A stretch of DNA of 64,000 nt from contig NC_051088.1 of the NCBI RefSeq assembly GCF_901709675.1, positions 1 through 64,000 on the forward strand. The letters are read 5' to 3'. Every line of letters begins with the position of its first letter. Position 1 is the stretch's first letter. Below, in pieces: positions 14,101-23,977 of the stretch. The notes beneath the pieces are model-generated. The model was not told the DNA's origin. It did no database searches and saw only the letters and a list, made by a program, of their open reading frames with translations. Source of the stretch: Syngnathus acus. Lineage: Eukaryota > Chordata > Actinopteri > Syngnathiformes > Syngnathidae. The translations under genes were made by a program, and so were the position numbers.

Positions 14101-16129
14101 TGGCATAGTAAAAAGTGCTCTTGGGGGCTTCAGAGTGCCCAGTTTATCACTGCGCATGCAGAAATGACCACCTACAACGTTTGGTTTATGTTTTATAAGC
14201 ATTTTTAATTGTATTGCTTAGAGCGCATTTTCTCGACGAACTGAGCACGTTTTCTAGTAAAAAGCGCTCTTGGGTGCTTCAGAGTGCCGAGTTTATCACT
14301 GCGCATGCAGAAATGACCACCTGCAACGTTTGGTTTATGTTTTATAAGCATTTTTTGTTTTATTGCTTAAATCGCATTTTCTCGACGAGCTGAGCACGTT
14401 TTCTGGATGGTGCCTCTCCCGTCACTCTGGTTAGGTTGGCATAGTAAAAAGTGCTCTTGGGGGCTTCAGAGTGCCCAGTTTATCACTGCGCATGCAGAAA
14501 TGACCACCTGCAACGTTTGGTTTATGTTTTATAAGCATTTTTAGTTTTATTGCTTAAATCGCATTTTCTCGACGAGCTGAGCACGTTTTCTGGATGGTGC
14601 CTCTCCCGTCACTCTGGTTAGGTTGGCAAAGTAAAAAGCGCTCTTGGGTGCTTCAGAGTGCCGAGTTTATCACTGCACATGAAGAAATGACCACCTGCAA
14701 CGTTTGGTTTATGTTTTATGAGCATTTTTAATTGTATTGCTTAGAGAGCATTTTCTCGACGAGCTGAGCACGTTTTCTAGTAAAAAGCGCTCTTGGGTGC
14801 TTCAGAGTGCCGAGTTTATCACTGCGCATGAAGAAATGACCACCTGCAACGTTTGGTTTATGTTTTATAAGCATTTTTAATTTTATTGCTTAAATCGCAT
14901 TTTCTCGACGAGCTGAGCACGTTTTCTGGATGGTGGCCTCTCCCGTCACTCTGGTTAGGTTGGCATAGTAAAAAGCGCTCTTGGGGGCTTGAGAGTGCCG
15001 AGTTTATCACTGCGCATGAAGAAATGACCACCTGCAACGTTTGGTTTATGTTTTATAAGCATTTTTAGTTTTATTGCTTAAATCGCATTTTCTCGACGAG
15101 CTGAGCACGTTTTCTGGATGGTGCCTCTCCCGTCACTCTGGTTAGGTTGGCAAAGTAAAAAGTGCTCTTGGGTGCTTCAGAGTGCCGAGTTTATCACTGC
15201 GCATGAAGAAATGACCACCTGCAACGTTTGGTTTATGTTTTATAAGCATTTTTAATTGTATTGCTTAGAGCGCATTTTCTCGACGAGCTGAGCACGTTTT
15301 CTAGTAAAAAGCGCTCTTGGGTGCTTCAGAGTGCCGAGTTTATCACTGCGCATGCAGAAATGACCACCTGCAACGTTTGGTTTATGTTTTATAAGCATTT
15401 TTAGTTTTATTGCTTAAATCGCATTTTCTCGACGAGCTGAGCACGTTTTCTGGATGGTGCCTCTCCCGTCACTCTGGTTAGGTTGGCATAGTAAAAAGTG
15501 CTCTTGGGGGCTTCAGAGTGCCCAGTTTATCACTGCGCATGCAGAAATGACCACCTGCAACGTTTGGTTTATGTTTTATAAGCATTTTTAGTTTTATTGC
15601 TTAAATCGCATTTTCTCGACGAGCTGAGCACGTTTTCTGGATGGTGCCTCTCCCGTCACTCTGGTTAGCTTGGCAAAGTAAAAAGCGCTCTTGGGTGCTT
15701 CAGAGTGCCGAGTTTATCACTGCACATGAAGAAATGACCGCCTGCAACGTTTGGTTTATGTTTTATGAGCATTTTTAATTGTATTGCTTAGAGCGCATTT
15801 TCTCGACGAGCTGAGCACGTTTTCTAGTTAAAAGCGCTCTTGGGTGCTTCAGAGTGCCGAGTTTATCACTGCGCATGAAGAAATGACCACCTGCAACGTT
15901 TGGTTTATGTTTTATAAGCATTTTTAATTTTATTGCTTAAATCGCATTTTCTCGACGAGCTGAGCACGTTTTCTGGATGGTGGCTCTCCCGTCACTCTGG
16001 TTAGGTTGGCATAGTAAAAAGCGCTCTTGGGGGCTTGAGAGTGCCCAGTTTATCACTGCGCATGCAGAAATGACCACCTGCAACGTTTGGTTTATGTTTT
16101 ATAAGCATTTTTAGTTTTATTGCTTAAAT
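11165..16129 (+). repeat. AT-rich satellite array without GC blocks
   Basis: About 5 kb of 149/187-bp monomers. The strict 149-187-187 trimer order holds until about 13740, after which shorter and reordered combinations appear. Single-base variants such as AAGTGCTCTTGGG and GCACATGAAG become common toward the right. The array is interrupted at 16130 by an LTR element. Confidence 0.95.
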
Positions 16130-16199
16130 TGTAGTGGGTTGACATAATTCACCCGGAACCTAAGTTCACGTTACAGAGTTCCGGTGGGACAGTTTACAT

Positions 16200-16709
16200 G
16201 TGTGGGACTTTCCCTGGGTCTTGCTGGGCCTCAGGACGGCCCCAAAGGAGGACCTGCAGTCCTCGTCTGCTGAGCTCGTCTACGGCCAGGTACTACGGGT
16301 TCCTGGGGACTTCATTCCGGACGCCACAACGCCTTGGTCGGCGGCCAGGCAGCGGTCCTCCCTGCTGGAAGTTGCCAGGACGTTCGCACCTGTCCCCACA
16401 TCACAGCACTGCACCCCTGTTTCCCGGGTGCCCACCAACCTGCGCTCGGCGAGTTTTGTGTTCATCCGCCACGACGCCCACCGCGGACCGTTGCGCCCGC
16501 CTTACGACGGGCCTTTTAAGGTCTTACAGCACGGGGGCAAGAGCATGGTCGTGGACATCGGCGGTAGGCCTGAGACAACAAGACCGTCCAGCCCAGCGGT
16601 CTTTCCGGCGGCGCCCCCTACCCCTGACCCCCTGCCAGCCCCTGCCACCTACACCCGCCGTGGTCGGGCTGTCGTCCCTTTCCGGCGTGGCGATTTTGAC
16701 TATGGGTGA
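16200..16709 (+). pseudogene. Integrase C-terminal fragment of Ty3/gypsy-like pol
   Basis: An open frame of 169 residues. From about residue 3 it reads FPWVLLGLRTAPKED, then an ELVYGQ motif, a basic middle part and a YDGPFKVL segment. These features are typical of the end of the integrase core and the C-terminal region of chromovirus-like or Ty3/gypsy polyproteins in fish. The catalytic DDE residues, protease, reverse transcriptase and RNase H are absent. The ATG lies in LTR sequence, so the fusion to pol is a product of the deletion. The stop at 16707-16709 is followed by a G-rich run (16714-16720) that looks like the polypurine tract before the right LTR. It cannot act alone. Confidence 0.88.
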
Positions 16710-16725
16710 ATTCTGGGGGGGCTTG

Positions 16726-16954
16726 TGTGGTGGGTTGACATAATTCACCCGGAACCTAAGTTCACGTTACAGAGTTCCGGTGGGACAGTTTACATGTGTG
16801 GGACTTTCCTGTTGAGTTCAGTGTGTGTTAGGATCTCGAAGGGAAAAGAGTCTGCCCGTTGTTGAATAAGAATAATTACGAATGTCATTAAAACAACTGC
16901 CGTTGGCACCGTCGTTTGTCACTCCGCCTCCGACTCCAGTCCTTGCACACCACA
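16726..16954 (+). repeat. Right LTR, 229 bp
   Basis: Bounded by TGTGGTG and CACCACA. An internal inverted repeat CCGGAAC/GTTCCGG near its start could form a stem. It is directly preceded by the polypurine-like run and followed by the AAAT duplication. Confidence 0.88.
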
Positions 16955-17215
16955 AAATCGCATTTTCTCGACGAGCTGAGCACGTTTTCTGGATGGTGCC
17001 TCTCCCGTTACTCTGGTTAGGTTGGCAAAGTAAAAAGTGCTCTTGGGTGCTTCAGAGTGCCGAGTTTATCACTGCGCATGAAGAAATGACCACCTGCAAC
17101 GTTTGGTTTATGTTTTATAAGCATTTTTAATTGTATTGCTTAGAGCGCATTTTCTCGACGAGCTGAGCACGTTTTCTAGTAAAAAGCGCTCTTGGGTGCT
17201 TCAGAGTGCCGAATT
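16955..17215 (+). repeat. AT-rich satellite between LTR element and GC island
   Basis: Resumes the interrupted monomer at AAATCGCATTTTC, carries the 38-bp insert version and then a 149-bp monomer. It ends at the same point of the monomer (after GTGCCGAATT) where the large GC blocks start. Confidence 0.93.
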
Positions 17216-17568
17216 GAGTGCGTGGTTTAGCGTCCGCGCCCGGTCCCTTATGGAACCTATTTGGCCCGCGGACCGGCTGGCGGGGCTTCCGTGAAAGCCT
17301 ATCCGCCTTCCGAGCGCTCCTGCCGGGCGTGGGTTAGCGTCCGCGCCCGGTCCCTTATGGAACCCTATTTGGCCCGCGGACCTGCTGGCGGGACTTCCGT
17401 GAAAGCCTATCCGCCTTTCGAGCGCTCCTGCCGGGCGTGGGTTAGCGTCCGCGCCCGGTCCCTTATGGAACCCTATTTGGCCCGCGGACCGGCTAGCGAG
17501 GCTTCCGTGAAAGCCTATCCGCCTTCCGAGCGCTCTTGCCGGGCGTGAGTTAGCGTCCGCACCCGGTC
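17216..17568 (+). repeat. Small GC-rich island, 3.3 units of the 108-bp satellite
   Basis: Three units with centres near 17249, 17356 and 17464, read as TTATGGAACC instead of TTATGGGACC. Entry and exit junctions with the AT satellite are the same as in the large blocks. Length 353 bp against 1,433 bp: the difference, 1,080 bp, is ten units. The island could be a surviving short ancestral version of the large block. Confidence 0.92.
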
Positions 17569-20460
17569 GCCTCACGTCACTCTGGTTAGGTTGGCATAGT
17601 AAAAAGTGCTCTTGGGGGCTTCAGAGTGCCCAGTTTATCACTGCGCATGCAGAAATGACCACCTGCAACGTTTGGTTTATGTTTTATAAGCATTTTTAGT
17701 TTTATTGCTTAAATCGCATTTTCTCGACGAGCTGAGCACGTTTTCTGGATGGTGCCTCTCCCGTCACTCTGGTTAGGTTGGCAAAGTAAAAAGCGCTCTT
17801 GGGTGCTTCAGAGTGCCGAGTTTATCACTGCACATGAAGAAATGACCACCTGCAACTTTTGTTTTATGTTTTATGAGCATTTTTAATTGTATTGCTTAGA
17901 GCGCATTTTCTCGACGAGCTGAGCACGTTTTCTAGTTAAAAGCGCTCTTGGGTGCTTCAGAGTGCCGAGTATATCACTGCGCATGAAGAAATGACCACCT
18001 GCAACGTTTGGTTTATGTTTTATAAGCATTTTTAATTTTATTGCTTAAATCGCATTTTCTCGACGAGCTGAGCACGTTTTCAGGATGGTGGCTCTCCCGT
18101 CACTCTGGTTAGGTTGGCATAGTAAAAAGCGCTCTTGGGGGCTTGAGAGTGCCGAGTTTATCACTGCGCATGAAGAAATGACCACCTGCAACGTTTGGTT
18201 TATGTTTTATAAGCATTTTTAGTTTTATTGCTTAAATCGCATTTTCTCGACGAGCTGAGCACGTTTTCTGGATGGTGCCTCTCCCGTCACTCTGGTTAGG
18301 TTGGCAAAGTAAAAAGTGCTCTTGGGTGCTTCAGAGTGCCGAGTTTATCACTGCGCATGAAGAAATGACCACCTGCAACGTTTGGTTTATGTTTTATAAG
18401 CATTTTTAATTGTATTGCTTAGAGCGCATTTTCTCGACGAGCTGAGCTCATTTTCTAGTAAAAAGCGCTCTTGGGTGCTTCAGAGTGCCGAGTTTATCAC
18501 TGCGCATGAAGAAATGACCACCTGCAACGTTTGGTTTAAGTTTTATAAGCATTTTTAGTTTTATTTCTTAAATCGCATTTTCTCGACGAGCTGAGCACGT
18601 TTTCTGGACGGTGCCTCTCCCGTCACTCTGGTTAGGTTGGCATAGTAAAAAGTGCTCTTGGGGGCTTCAGAGTGTCCAGTTTATCACTGCGCATGCAGAA
18701 ATGACCACCTGCAACGTTTGGTTTATGTTTTATAAGCATTTTTAGTTTTATTGCTTAAATCGCATTTTCTCGACGAGCTGAGCACGTTTTCTGGATGGTG
18801 CCTCTCCCGTCACTCTGGTTAGCTTGGCAAAGTAAAAAGCGCTCTTGGGTGCTTCAGAGTGCCGAGTTTATCACTGCACATGAAGAAATGACCGCCTGCA
18901 ACGTTTGGTTTATGTTTTATGAGCATTTTTAATTGTATTGCTTAGAGCGCATTTTCTCGACGAGCTGAGCACGTTTTCTAGTTAAAAGCGCTCTTGGGTG
19001 CTTCAGAGTGCCGAGTTTATCACTGCGCATGAAGAAATGACCACCTGCAACGTTTGGTTTATGTTTTATAAGCATTTTTAATTTTATTGCTTAAATCGCA
19101 TTTTCTCGACGAGCTGAGCACGTTTTCTGGATGGTGGCTCTCCCGTCACTCTGGTTAGGTTGGCATAGTAAAAAGCGCTCTTGGGGGCTTGAGAGTGCCG
19201 AGTTTATCACTGCGCATGAAGAAATGACCACCTGCAACGTTTGGTTTATGTTTTATAAGCATTTTTAGTTTTATTGCTTAAATCGCATTTTCTCGACGAG
19301 CTGAGCACGTTTTCTGGATGGTGCCTCTCCCGTCACTCTGGTTAGGTTGGCAAAGTAAAAAGTGCTCTTGGGTGCTTCAGAGTGCCGAGTTTATCACTGC
19401 GCATGAAGAAATGACCACCTGCAACGTTTGGTTTATGTTTTATCAGCATTTTTAATTGTATTGCTTAGATCGCATTTTCTCGACGAGCTGAGCACGTTTT
19501 CTGGATGGTGCCTCTCCCGTCACTCTGGTTAGGTTTGCATAGTAAAAAGCGCTCTTGGGGGCTTCAGAGTGCCGAGTCTATCACTGCGCATGAAGAAATG
19601 ACCACCTGCAACGTTTGGTTTATGTGTTATAAGCATTTTTAGTTTTATTGCTTAAATCGCATTTTCTCGACGAGCTGAGCACGTTTTCTGGATGGTGCCT
19701 CTCCCGTCACTCTGGTTAGGTTGGCATAGTAAAAAGTGCTCTTGGGGGCTTCAGAGTGCCCAGTTTATCACTGCGCATGCAGAAATGACCACCTGCAACG
19801 TTTGGTTTATGTTTTATAAGCATTTTTAGTTTTATTGCTTAAATCGCATTTTCTCGACGAGCTGAGCACGTTTTCTGGATGGTGCCTCTCCCGTCACTCT
19901 GGTTAGGTTGGCAAAGTAAAAAGCGCTCTTGGGTGCTTCAGAGTGCCGAGTTTATCACTGCACATGAAGAAATGACCACCTGCAACGTTTGGTTTATGTT
20001 TTATGAGCATTTTTAATTGTATTGCTTCGAGCGCTTTTTCTCGACGAGCTGAGCACGTTTTCTAGTAAAAAGCGCTCTTGGGTGCTTCAGAGTGCCGAGT
20101 TTATCACTGCGCATGAAGAAATGACCACCTGCAACGTTTGGTTTATGTTTTATAAGCATTTTTAGTTTTATTGCTTAAATCGCATTTTCTCGACGAGCTG
20201 AGCACGTTTTCTGGATGGTGGCTCTCCCGTCACTCTGGTTAGGTTGGCATAGTAAAAAGCGCTCTTGGGGGCTTCAGAGTGCCGAGTTTATCACTGCGCA
20301 TGAAGAAATGACCACCTGCAACGTTTGGTTTATAAGCATTTTAGTTTTATTGCTTAAATCGCATTTTCTCGACGAGCTGAGCACGTTTTCTGGATGGTGC
20401 CTCTCCCGTCACTCTGGTTAGGTTGGCAAAGTAAAAAGTGCTCTTGGGTGCTTCAGAGTG
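17569..20460 (+). repeat. Diverged AT-rich satellite array, right edge
   Basis: 149/187-bp monomers with more point changes and small gaps than the left part. One monomer near 20325-20340 has lost about ten bases. The array stops abruptly in mid-monomer at GCTTCAGAGTG (20451-20461), where arm sequence begins. Confidence 0.93.
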
Positions 20461-20865
20461 CTCATTACATGCTACAAGGAGTATATATTACAAAGGAGAC
20501 TTTATACTTAATTATGATCATCATTCATCATTCCATTTTATAACTCAGGTATTTTCAAAGCAAATTAATATTGTTGTATTTATCAATTTGCTTTAAAATG
20601 ACAGCGCAATATAATTAAAAGCTTACACTATAGCAATGTCAAACGTGTTCATTTAAGAAAAAGCCACACACGTTTTGTGATCAAATCTTTCATAACGAGA
20701 ACGATTTGAGTGAATTGATTTGAATGAATAATTGAGAAGAAATTTCAGTTCTGAAGCCTCCTTTTGTCCCAACCAAAGTGACAGGTGGTGGGGAGGGGGG
20801 ATAAAAATTGTAACAGGAACTTTATAAAAAATGTCAACCCGTGAGAATTTGTATTCCCCTCCCAT
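20461..20865 (-). repeat. Left arm of large inverted repeat (outer part, truncated)
   Basis: This segment, from CATTACATGCTACAAGG to GGGGGATAAAAATTG, is the reverse complement of 27316-27695. It keeps about 400 bp; the outer ~230 bp seen in the right arm (27696-27925) are missing because the satellite abuts here. The same sequence also forms the inside of the foldback element at 24274-25143. Confidence 0.88.
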
Positions 20866-21730
20866 TTTGAGAACGGCGGGTCCTGGACATCGACTGGCTT
20901 TTTTTCTGTCTTCCTGGGGTCTGTTCAGGTTCTGTGGCAAAGTTGAACAGATTCCCTCATTCCTAGGCCAAATTACAGGGGGAGAACACATCCTCCCGGC
21001 AGCCCCGTGAGAATATGTGTGTGTCCCCCCCCCCCCATTTTGAGAAAGGTGAGACCTGGACCTACACTGGCTTTTTTTCTGTCATCCTGGGGGGCTGTTC
21101 GGGTGATGTGGCAAACCATAACAAGTTGCCTTTGTCACGGATCGGATGGAGCAGGGCAACCAAATGCACCTTGGACCAGGGTTTATTGGAGAAAACAAAA
21201 ACAGACTCGGCAAACTGACATGACTTAACAAAACAACTAGAGGACTAACCGACAGGGACGTGACACAAAGAGACCAAAAAGACATCAAGACAACAACAAT
21301 GATCCGACGGGGCGTGAGGGGCAGACAGGACTTATATACACGACAGGTAACAAGAGGCAGGTGAGAATAATCAAACTAATCATGGGCACACAGGAGGGGA
21401 GGAGCGAGCACACAGACAGAAACCATAACAACAGACACGTAGTGGAACGGCTGGGGACGAGACGTGACAGCCTCATTTCTAGCCCAAGTTACAGGGGGGG
21501 GAACACATCCTCACGGGTGCCCCGTGAGGATATGTTCCATCCCCCCATTTTGAGAAAGGTGAGACCTGGACCTTCACTTACTTTTTTTCTGTCTTCCTGG
21601 GGGTCTGTTCGGGTGGTGTGGCAAACTATAACAGGTTGCCTCATTTCTAGCCCAAGTCACAGGGGGGTAACACATCCTCACGGGTGTCCCGTGAGAATAT
21701 GTTCCCCCCCCGCCCCCCATTTAAAATGGT
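20866..21730 (-). repeat. Left minisatellite array with hairpin units, interrupted
   Basis: About three ~167-bp units in reverse orientation relative to 25985-27315, recognised by CATTTTGAGAA, CTTTTTTTCTGTCTTCCTGG and CCCGTGAGGATATGTTCC. An unrelated 0.34-kb element splits the second unit (21132-21469). Each unit carries the inverted repeat flanked by runs of G and C described for the right array. Confidence 0.88.
21132..21469 (-). mobile_element. Short non-autonomous element with TGTCACG ends
   Basis: It starts TGTCACGGATCGG and ends GACGAGACGTGACA, short inverted ends. GCCT occurs on both sides (21128-21131 and 21470-21473), a possible 4-bp target duplication, and removing the element restores a minisatellite unit. 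On the minus strand it contains CAATAAACCCTGGTCCAAGG and GCCCTGCTCCAT, shared with 49179-49496. The superfamily is not recognised. Confidence 0.65.
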
Positions 21731-22082
21731 GTATATGTAAATAAAAGATTTGTGCACTGATAACTTTACAATATTGGATACTAAATAAATAAATAAACAA
21801 ATAGATACTTTTGTTTTCCTTCTTTTGGTCAAACAATATTGTCTTGAATTCAAACTTGTCACCGAAGCACCCATTTTACCCCACCATGTAAGTGCGCACT
21901 TAATGTCATTTCGCCATTTCTTTCCTGACAACAATACGCTGCCGCACAATGGACCCAACTATTTACCAACAAATTATTGACTAATTTACGGAATGGAAAG
22001 AGCCAGAGACTCAAGGTCTGTCTGTATTAGTACTGTTTATTGAATTATATCTTGCAAAATTATCAATGAAGTTAAGAAGTTA
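21731..22082. other. Inner end of left arm and unique spacer
   Basis: 21720-21850 keeps weak inverted similarity to 25715-25990 (GTGCACAAATCTTTTATT against its counterpart, and a TTTGACCAAAA block). The inverted repeat therefore reaches past the minisatellites. No gene is visible in 21850-22082. Confidence 0.6.
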
Positions 22083-22139
22083 AATGTCTTAATAATGTTG
22101 TTGGGCCAATTAGTGGCCCAACAACATTATTAAGACATT
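22083..22139. repeat. Perfect 26-bp hairpin with 5-nt loop
   Basis: Arms 22083-22108 and 22114-22139 are exact reverse complements (arm core AATGTTGTTGGGCCA), with loop ATTAG. It lies next to the target duplication of the following MITE and upstream of the Ulp1 exons. A transcript would form a very stable stem; no function is implied by the sequence alone. Confidence 0.9.
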
Positions 22140-22148
22140 ATAACAATT

Positions 22149-22437
22149 CAGAGGCGTAGCCAAGCCGGGGCGAGCCGGGGCGGCGCCCCGGTTAGGACTC
22201 CCTGCGCCCCGGTTGAAAAGAAATCGAGCTTTTTCGATTCTTCATTTTCATGCCGTTTTTTTCTTTCGGTCTTGCGCGAGTGCTTGCGCTATTCTATGTG
22301 CGCGATGTTATCCATTCACCGTTTGCCTCCCGGACAACGGATGTTGTTTTAGCGATCAGCGAACGGCGTGGGTGATGTTCGATTTTTTTTCCTGTGGGCG
22401 TGCGCCCCTACTGGAAAAATTCCTGGCTACGCCTCTG
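22149..22437. mobile_element. hAT-type MITE, 289 bp, with intact 8-bp target duplication
   Basis: Ends CAGAGGCGTAGCC and GGCTACGCCTCTG are inverted repeats. TAACAATT flanks both sides (22141-22148 and 22438-22445). The element is GC-rich inside (GGCGGCGCCCCGG) and has no transposase frame. Confidence 0.92.
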
Positions 22438-22532
22438 TAACAATTTTATTAAAAACTCAATTGGCATTAATTTTGTTTTTTACACATTTTCTTGAAATTA
22501 TTGACGTATTTTTTTCTTCTGTTTATTTTTAG

Positions 22533-23913
22533 ATCAACCCGGTGGAATACAAGCTTATTGTTGGCATCGTCAATGAGCATAATCATTGGAAGCTGGCGGT
22601 AAAGAAATGTTTTAATGCCACAAGAGGGAGTAACATTACAGCAAAAAATATATAGTTATGTGCAAAATGTTTAATAATTCATGCATATGAGTAATAAAAC
22701 CTCATATTTTGTGTTTAAAATATAGGCAATCATGCCAGGAGAAAAAAGGTTCTTACTACTTGATCCTCTTGGTGAGTCTCAAATGGACATTGAAAAATGC
22801 CTGGAATCAACCCGGTAAGCACAGCTTCTAAAAGTCAAAGTACTATTGTGATATATCAACATTTAACTGAAGATGTGCGCTTTCTTTTGAAAGTGGACTA
22901 GGTTTTTGTTTTTAACAATACAAATGATGTACGTAATTGACGGATAAAACTTGAAATTTGTGTTGATATGTACTGGCTCTTATATTTCAGGGCGTTCATG
23001 CGCAAGAAAGGGTGCAATGTTTCCAGGTGGACTTGTGGCACTGTCCCCCATCCCAGGCAACAAGATTCAACCTCTTGTGGTGTCTTTGCTTTGAAAGTAT
23101 GCATTTGATTTACAGACAATATTTACCAAACTCATATTACTCAAGTATGCAAAAACTTAATCAAACATTACTCAAAACTAAAAAAACTAATTTAGAGTTC
23201 ATACAACAAAGGACTAAAACAAATTATTGTCTGACAGCAGAATTTTTTGTATGATATATAGGCTAAAGATGGCAAACATTTAAAGCATTCTTTATGCACT
23301 GTAAACATCTGACATTGTCTTTTTCAGTTTGCAATAACATCTTCTTTCAAATGAAGAAATAGATTTCTCAGCAAAGACACATGGTATAAATAAGTACAGG
23401 CTGCAAATTGCCACAACGCTTCTATTAGAGACTGATAAGTAATATGCACCCAAGAGATGTTATTGCCACCCAAAGAATGGTCTTGACTGTGCTATCAATG
23501 CTATATACAACTCAGTTAAGTTTTACACAGGGAAGTACTATAGCAATCCTTCTGTCTTTGTTTTCACAGATGATTTATCTAAATTGTGCTTTTTTTTGTG
23601 GGGAAGCTACACATGACAGACAACAGATGAGTAATTATGTCAGGTCTTGTTAACTAATGCATGTGATGATTAAGAGATATATTGAATTACACATTCATTG
23701 TAAATTATTGTCTGTTGTTCTATGTTTTCAACAGTGTGCATTTTGATGTTTTTAACTAATAGTAATATTTAAGTAATATTTTAAAATGTATGTGCTGCAT
23801 TGAATAATCTTGCTTTTTTCTTTGTTTACCAGATTCAGTGTGACGAGTGTTGCAGGTGGTTCCATCTTGTATGTGTCGGGGAGCCTCCAACCGAATATTT
23901 GAAGCTTGCTTGA
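22533..23913 (+). pseudogene. Ulp1/C48 cysteine peptidase + PHD-half finger, 3' exons
   Basis: Five exon-like blocks can be read. 22533-22598 (66 nt) ends at GT and contains NEHNHWKLA with the catalytic His. 22726-22814 contains FLLLDPLGES with the catalytic Asp. 22991-23096 contains PRQQDSTSCGVFAL with the Gln and the nucleophile Cys. 23328-23383 reads HLLSNEEIDFSAKTH but only after one extra base. 23833-23913 reads IQCDECCRWFHLVCVGE then stops at TGA. All but the last have GT donors, all have AG acceptors, and the phases of the first three join. The last exon is the C-terminal half of a PHD finger (CDEC, then W-F-H-x-x-C). AATAAA at 23942 fits a poly(A) signal. Ulp1 peptidases cut SUMO-like tails in cells; C48 domains also occur in some DNA transposon proteins. 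The frameshifted fourth exon and missing upstream exons suggest a dead copy. The inverted arms on both sides suggest the gene belonged to a mobile element. Confidence 0.82.
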
Positions 23914-23941
23914 AGAACATTTTGCTTTTTTTTTATTTCTT

Positions 23942-23947
23942 AATAAA
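23942..23947 (+). terminator. Poly(A) signal of the Ulp1-PHD gene
   Basis: AATAAA 29 bases after the TGA stop in an AT-rich context; the only canonical signal before the hAT insertion at 23978. Confidence 0.55.
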
Positions 23948-23977
23948 GTTTAAAATTATTATTTTTGATGTATGTTA

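Larger units (their letters stand above)
16130..16954 (+). mobile_element. Internally deleted Ty3/gypsy-like LTR element nested in satellite
   Basis: The element sits inside an AT monomer: the left flank GCTTAAAT and right flank AAATCGCATTTTC share a 4-bp duplication AAAT. The right LTR (16726-16954, 229 bp) starts TGTGGTG and ends CACCACA, a perfect 7-bp terminal inversion. The left LTR survives only as 84 bp (16130-16213) matching 16726-16809, then runs directly into the pol 3' end. The rest of the left LTR, the primer-binding site, gag and most of pol are missing. Because both ends and the duplication survive, the deletion most simply happened after insertion. Confidence 0.9.

Noticed and set aside
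16280-16748. Other frames overlapping the integrase fragment (plus-strand 181 residues, minus-strand 61 and 74)
   Set aside because: Shadows of the pol fragment; only the 16200-16709 frame shows integrase-like sequence.
1-20460. CRISPR array, because of regular repeats
   Set aside because: There are no unique spacers between short repeats; the units are contiguous long monomers in a eukaryotic genome.
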